DNA of 64,000 nucleotides from Raphanus sativus (taxonomy: Eukaryota; Streptophyta; Magnoliopsida; Brassicales; Brassicaceae): positions 21,048,273 through 21,112,272 of the forward strand of contig NC_079513.1 of NCBI RefSeq assembly GCF_000801105.2, read 5' to 3'. Position 1 is the first letter of the stretch. Each line of letters starts with the position of its first letter. Both the position numbers and the translations under genes were made by a program. This document shows positions 58,671-64,000 of the stretch, piece after piece. The notes beneath the pieces are model-generated. The model was not told the DNA's origin. It was given only the letters and a program-made list of their open reading frames with translations, and made no database searches.

Positions 58671-59655
58671 TCAAGGCAAACCTGAACCAGATGGTGCAGC
58701 AGCGCTGTAACCTCCAGCACCACGGCCAAAACCAGGCCTACCACCACTTCCCTACACAACCAAAAACAAAAAAAAAACAAACAGAAAAAGAATGTCAAAA
58801 CAAGACAGCACAAAAATCACAACATAAGCTATAATGGTTTGGCAGGTTCTAATCTAAAACATGAATATTAACTTAAATCTCACGGAAACAAATAAAAAAA
58901 AAGGTAAAAATGGAAATGAGAATTATTAACCTGGAAAGAAGGCTGGTAATCAGCAGGAGCTCCACCCTTCTCGCCTTCACCACCACGAGGACCTGCACGG
59001 TACCCATCACGGTCACCATACCTAGGACGGTCTCCACCTTCAAACCGAGGTCCTCTAAAAAAACACACACACAATACATCATAAGAAACAAAGCTTTTAA
59101 TCACACCAAGCAAAAGACATTCAAAAAGCTCAAACCTTGGGCGATCGCCAGGTGGGCCACCACCAAAGGGACGACCAATGGGCTTAGCAGACTTCTTCAA
59201 AGTCGCGGGAACAACATCAGAAGGGAGGTTGAGATAAGTCCTCAAGAACTCGATCCCTTCGTTGGTGAGAAACCAATAGTAATGCATCCAGGCGAATGTC
59301 TCCCTGACATACTCCTTGGACTTGAAGGATTGCATCAGCTTGATCACTTGCAGGTTCGGTACTGACTCGATCAAAGGGTGCTTCGCGAGGTTGAAGTCTT
59401 TCTTGGCAAACAAAACTCCTTCTGCAAAATCAAAAGAATATATATTTATATATATCACAATCTCAATCTCCTAAGCAGCTAAAAAGGGAGGGAGAGAGTT
59501 TGATAAAGGACCAACCTTTGAAAAGGTACTTGCAGATTTCTCTGCGGTTTTCCTCTGACATAATCTGAATAAGGAAGAAGAAGAACAAAATGGTGTTGGA
59601 ATTCGATGATGAGAACAGGGTTGATAGATTGAAAGTAAGAGATTGTGCGTACCAT
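58671..59655 (-). CDS. RPS10: 40S ribosomal protein S10 (eS10)
   Basis: Five exons on the minus strand: 59655-59653 (ATG only), 59564-59516, 59421-59136, 59054-58931 and 58751-58671. They give 180 codons plus TGA. The protein starts [20 protein letters not shown], has the conserved winged-helix core ([40 protein letters not shown]) and a Gly/Arg/Pro-rich tail ending [11 protein letters not shown]. It is a component of the cytosolic small subunit near the mRNA entry region. The best family match by position is the gene recalled as AT5G52650 (RPS10C). The start codon is the last codon of exon 1. Confidence 0.95.
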
Positions 59656-59861
59656 TTTCGGAGCTGTGGGGGCGAGCTTTCTTCGAGTAGAGACGCAGAG
59701 GTGAGGAAACGAGAGAGAGTGTAAGAAGCTAGGGTTTTCAGGAACTGAGAAGACGATGACTTTATATGATTTGATTTGGGCCTTTAATGGGCTATCTATT
59801 TATCAAATATGGCCATTTATGATCTGACGAAGGTAAAACATAACATGGAAAGTTAATTTTT
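59656..59861. promoter_or_regulatory. RPS10 promoter region
   Basis: On the minus strand, GGCCCAAATC and AGCCCATTAAAGGCCC (plus GGGCCTTTAATGGGCT at about 59779-59794) lie about 130 bases upstream of the ATG. Paired GGCCCA/site II-type elements are common in ribosomal protein gene promoters. A pyrimidine-rich leader (CTCTCTCGTTTCCTCACCTC) follows. Confidence 0.6.
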
Positions 59862-60188
59862 TTAGGTCTAAATGTTAAAAATTTAAATCTATTTTATAGT
59901 GAGTAGACTCCACCGCAAACAGTGCCCAAATCCAGAAAAATCCATAAAATTTTTTTTGGAGAATCATAGTACCACTATGCTGACAGAGAACGGAACTCGT
60001 GACTTCTAACAGTCGTCTGTGAGAAAGGAGGACCACTAGGATACAAGCCCTTCATAAAAAAAAATTGAGTTGACCTAGTGATAAAAGAGTTACGGATGTA
60101 ACTTCCGCCACTTGGGTTTAACTCACGGTGGTAAAAGGGTTACAATGTTTGGATTCCCGGCAAAGAGGTGAAAACACTTTTTTGTCAA
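59862..60188 (+). mobile_element. Retroposon cluster with SINE-like parts, 13-bp TSD
   Basis: Bounded by AAAGTTAATTTTT at 59849-59861 and 60189-60201. The right part (60063-60190) has box A-like TTGACCTAGTGAT, degenerate box B GGGTTTAACTC and ends TTTTTTGTC plus A run. The left part, read on the minus strand, has TATCCTAGTGGTCC and CACGAGTTCC and ends in A run, so it may be a second, inverted SINE. Confidence 0.55.
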
Positions 60189-60439
60189 AAAGTTAATTTT
60201 TGCTCTCATCTTTCTCCCTCTCCAAGCATCGATCACATTCTCATATTTCTTTGCACTGATGGAAGTAAATGTATTTGAAATTCAGAGTGAAAGAAATTAA
60301 TCTTACTACTAGACTAAGTACATACACGACTTGTAAATCGTAATAGAATTAAAGATAGTTTCCACTACGGAGTAAGTTGGAATGGATCCTCAATATTGTC
60401 ACGCCCAAAGATACTTTTGGATTCTGGTATATATACATA

Positions 60440-62173
60440 CTAGTGGTTTTCCGGCGCTACGCGCCGGGTGTGTATGTTTTATTCTTACATGAATTTATAA
60501 TTTATTATATGATCTTAGCAAAGAAAATATGTTAAAAATATGAAAATGAAAATATGTTAAAAGAAAATGATATTTTTCTGATATTTTTGATAGTGGTTAA
60601 CGAACGTAGTATATTACTTTGTTTGAAATTGTTTAGTTCAAAGAGAAATAACATAAGTGGCTGTTACTAATTGATTTAATAAAAATAGAATAAAAAGCTG
60701 ATAGTCGTAACAAAGTTAATTTAGTTAGAAATAAAGTAAAGTTGACATTTTATTTAGAGAACATACTTATATTATTAATTATTAGAATACTTATGACCTA
60801 TTAAACTTGTACTAATATATATAGTTCAGAGAATAGAAAGATAGAATAAGTTTCATATTTTATAAATTTTATAAAAAAAATAAGGGTGAAGTATCAATTT
60901 TTGGTAAACTAATTGATGAGTATTAATATATATATTTTCAGAATACCACGTTTATTTTTTAAATATGGAGGTGCAAGTTGTATGTGTTAGTTTAGTTTGA
61001 AGGCCTCTAAAAATATGTATTTTAAAATAAGAAACATAAATTTATTTTCTATATTAATTTTATTATAATGGAAGATTATGTCCGTCTGTTAACGAAATTC
61101 TTGTTTGTCTACCCTTATTTGCAAATATCAACGAATCTTGATAAATTTAAATATATTTTTTTAGCTAAAAAATATAAATGTTTGGTAAACTCCTCTATTT
61201 AATGGACAAATTCTGTTTTAACCGGAGTGGAACATTTCACCAAATCTTCTTACCTTTCCATCAAGCAACAACATATCAACCCCAACAGCTTGTCTCTTTC
61301 TTAACATTTCAGGCTTGCCAAAATTGTTGTATCCTAGTCTTAACAACATCTCTATACCGGCTTGTCTTTAACTCTGAACAATGAAACTGGGACTTCGACA
61401 TGATCTGAAATGGAAAAAGTAAAAGGATTTCCACCCGAGCTCTCACACCGTCTATACATAGGCAATGAAGCTAAGGAAGCATGAATTGAATAAATATTCA
61501 ATATGAGAGAGTGGGATGAGTGGGATGAGTAGGATTTATGGATTCATGAACGGTTACGTCGATTGTGTTAAAGAAGAAGAATCGTAGAGGTCCTATTCTC
61601 CATCGTCAACATCAAATTCTAAGAAACCCTGTGAAGCAATGTTTTGAAATTTGATTCGAATACTAAACCAGACGATTTACCGGGTCGTTGGGTCAAATGA
61701 TCAACCGCTGATTAATATGAATTAAATTTATTATATAATAATATATTAGCAATGAAAATAAATATATAAAAACTAAAGTTAATATTTAAAAATGTTTTTT
61801 AAACATCAAAATATAGTTTTATAAAATACTACAATTCCATCAAATATTTTTTTCTTTGGTTCTTAAATTTTGGATTTTTTACAAAACATAAATCCGGTTA
61901 ATATGAATTAAATTTTGCTGATAAAAAAAAATCTGATTTACATTGGGTCACCAAATCTAACGGTTCAACCGCGGATCCGGATCGGATTCAAAACACTGTT
62001 ATAAACTCGTGGACATTTATGAAAGAAAGTTTAAAATTCAATGCCTTTCACAATTAACACCAATTAAAACCCATTAAATATAAATTGAGAAAATGTTTTA
62101 ATGGTTAAAGAAAATGCCACATGGCATTTTTCCCCCCAAGGAGATAAAAAAGCCTACTTTATATATATAAAGA
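60440..62173 (-). mobile_element. Non-autonomous Helitron, 1,734 bp
   Basis: The minus-strand 5' end TCTTTATATATATAAAG at 62173 follows a host A. The 3' hairpin CCGGCGC/GCGCCGG (plus 60451-60467, loop TAC) and CTAG (60440-60443) precede a host T. The inner sequence is non-coding apart from small ORFs without recognised homology. Confidence 0.72.
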
Positions 62174-62572
62174 TATATATATAAGCTTTTGGAAAGGAAA
62201 GGAGCAGGGAGTATTATTTTGCAAAAGAAGAAAAATACATAAAATTGAATTGATGTTTATTTATGTGGCTCCTATGTTACACTATATCAGAAAAAAAACC
62301 TAAGACACGTCTAAGAGATTTGCTCTCCATCAGACAGACTGTAACATGCTTAAACAAAAGCTGAAGTAGAGATAAGACTAATGGTGTTTGTAGTAATACA
62401 CTCTGCTTTTACCATACATAATCCAAACTATGTATTATATAAAACAAAAACCGCTCAATGTCAAGCTTCATCTTCTTCATATGTACAAACAAAACCCACA
62501 ACAGAATCTCAGGGTTTTGCTCCACCTGAGACACTTAACATCGTGATTGTCCGTCCCCTTTTTTATTAACTT
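62174..62572. other. RVE6 3' flank
   Basis: Probably RVE6 3' UTR at the right edge; no other gene seen. Confidence 0.4.
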
Positions 62573-64000
62573 TCAAGTAGAGATTTCGGGTGCTTCTTTA
62601 TTCAAGGTTTTACTCACTCCACCAGGATCAGTTGCTGTCTCAGAACCGATATCATAAGCCGAGAGAAGCCGTCTCTGTTGTCTCGACATCAATTAAAAGT
62701 TTTCAGGTTAGCTCTGGCATAGAGTTTCTAGTTAAAATTGTCTTATAAAGAGAGATACTTACATGATCCTCAAAATCGGGGCTAGACAAGTTGATGGATA
62801 GGTTCCTCATCAATAGTAGCACCTGCTTGGTTGGGTCAATCAAATAAAAACAACGATTAGGTTTTATCATTTGTATAACTGAAAAGGCAAAGAATCATTT
62901 ACCGTTTCCACATCGATGGGGTCCATCTTCTTCAGTTTTTGTAGGTGATTACTTGCGTACGGATCAAACACACTTCCAATGAAGCTGTAAACTTGAGCAA
63001 AGTCCGGTAAAACTGAAACAAAGAAGGAACTGTCTTGTAAGAAAAAATGGTAAGCAGAAGATATGTAAGAGAGATGTGTGACAATGCTTACCTCTTAATG
63101 AATGGCCAGGATTAGCCTGCTCATTTGTGTCCCTGTTGGACCGTGGTTTAGGAGTGTTTTCAGAGCTACTAGAACAGTTGTTATTCGCTCCTGCTCCTGC
63201 TGTTCCCATCAGAAAATTTATCAAAATTTGAAAAAGGAGATTACACACAGAGAGTAATAGTAATATCTCTTGCAGATGAGAATAAAACCTTTTGGCAGGG
63301 GTGTGAAGCTAATTGTTTGCACATTATTATTAGTCCACGGAGCTGCTGCTGCAGGAGCAGTGGTTGGAGATGTCATCAGCATCGAAGAAGACTCGGGCCT
63401 AAACATATAACTCGGATCAATTGGTTCAGGTGCTGATGCTTTGAAGGAACCTGGTAACTGAGGTTGAACTGCACACACCGTAAAAAAATGGCATCAACAT
63501 AGTGTCTCAATAAGCAAAACTAACATTATAAAAAAATGCAATTCGCAGTAGCTTATAACCGTACCGTTCTTATGAGCCTTCTGAGGATATGGATGAGCGG
63601 CTTTCCTTTTAGGTCGAGGAGGAGGGAGATGTTCACCGGTCCCACTCTTTTGTACCTTGAGAAAATACTTCTGAGCATGACTTCGTATCTGCAACATTAG
63701 AGAAATTTTAATTAATTAAACGCAACCAAATCTAGAGTTTGCACTTTACTTAAAATATGTTAAACGTGATCAGCGACAAAAGCATGTGCCTTTCTAGCTA
63801 CTAATAGTTCAGACAGTAAAGTCGTTTTAAAAGAACACATTGTGTAGATATCAAAATGAGTGATTCCAAGGTAACACAGAGGGCCCAATAGAGCGTCAAA
63901 CCACTATAGTAGGCTAAGAAAAGAAGCTCAGAAGAAAGATATTTTTTTTTTTTTGCATTTTGTTTTAGTGTACCTGAATCACAGTCTTTGACCCAATAAA
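62573..64000 (-). CDS. RVE6: MYB-related (SHAQKYF) clock factor, RVE6-type, partial
   Basis: Eight coding pieces on the minus strand: 64000-63974, 63688-63565, 63468-63289, 63199-63092, 63012-62903, 62822-62763 and 62674-62573, with the 5' exons outside the window (seven pieces are visible here). Phase is continuous to TGA at 62573-62575. It shows the end of the MYB repeat ([29 protein letters not shown], with the SHAQKYF motif), then the Pro/Lys-rich [20 protein letters not shown] shared by the RVE8 clade, and the LCL-type C-terminal domain ([40 protein letters not shown]). RVE6 with RVE4/RVE8 binds the evening element and activates evening clock genes. Confidence 0.92.

Noticed and set aside
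61178..61384. 68-codon plus-strand ORF in the Helitron
   Set aside because: No recognisable domain. The minus strand has a weak resemblance to a replication-protein-like fragment (VDMLLLDGKV) but it is broken and too short to claim.

Overview
The window is nuclear DNA of a Brassicaceae plant, most likely a Brassiceae species (Brassica or Raphanus type). The genes carry plant introns with GT/AG borders, the spacers are AT-rich and full of small transposons, and the gene products match Arabidopsis families closely. From memory, recognised genes run in the same order as part of the lower arm of Arabidopsis chromosome 5 (about AT5G52290 to AT5G52660). Several Arabidopsis neighbours (for example RD29A, the EXO70 pair and HSP90.1) are not seen, which fits gene loss after the Brassica genome triplication. 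Locus numbers are recalled, not searched.

Layout. 1-4708 (-): SHOC1, a meiotic XPF-like crossover protein, cut by the window start. 4709-11200: gene-free, with an intact hAT MITE, a Helitron 3' end, retroposon stubs and a foldback Harbinger-type MITE that abuts the RD29B promoter. 11264-14440 (+): RD29B/LTI65, with a Helitron filling its third intron. 15406-16342 (-): ADF10-like actin depolymerising factor. 17036-17936: a tandem array with 14 perfect TTTCCCGCCAAA (E2F-type) sites. 18439-19770 (-): a five-knuckle CCHC protein. 20105-23690: dead LINE pieces, one split by a MITE. 24048-29805: a complete-length LINE with perfect target duplications but two lesions in ORF2.

29823-34976: gene-free, with a second Helitron of the same family and an intact tRNA-derived SINE. 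34977-37527 (+): CYP715A-type P450. 40541-41854 (+): HCF106/TatB. 41855-49770: gene-free, with tandem duplications, a solo LTR, a 1.4 kb foldback MULE-like element, a probable Helitron and a LINE fragment. 49771-52722 (-): DUF819 membrane protein with a hAT MITE in intron 1. 53446-53790 (+): defensin-like peptide. 54630-55306 (-): MYB82-type R2R3 factor. 57335-57674 (+): X8-domain gene, apparently frameshifted. 58671-59655 (-): ribosomal protein S10. 60440-62173: Helitron. 62573-64000 (-): RVE6-type MYB-related clock factor, cut by the window end.

The genes are unrelated in function (meiosis, stress, cytoskeleton, P450, thylakoid transport, translation, clock) and do not form an operon or pathway. 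What links the window is mobile DNA: nearly every intergenic space and several introns or promoters carry dated, bounded insertions (TSD and TIR visible). I found no CRISPR, phage or other prokaryotic system. The strongest unusual signals are the E2F-site array, the two matching Helitrons (one restoring a 79-bp RD29B intron when removed), the MITE whose removal restores a LINE reading frame, and a class of very short poly(A)-tailed insertions flanked by 8-16 bp duplications.
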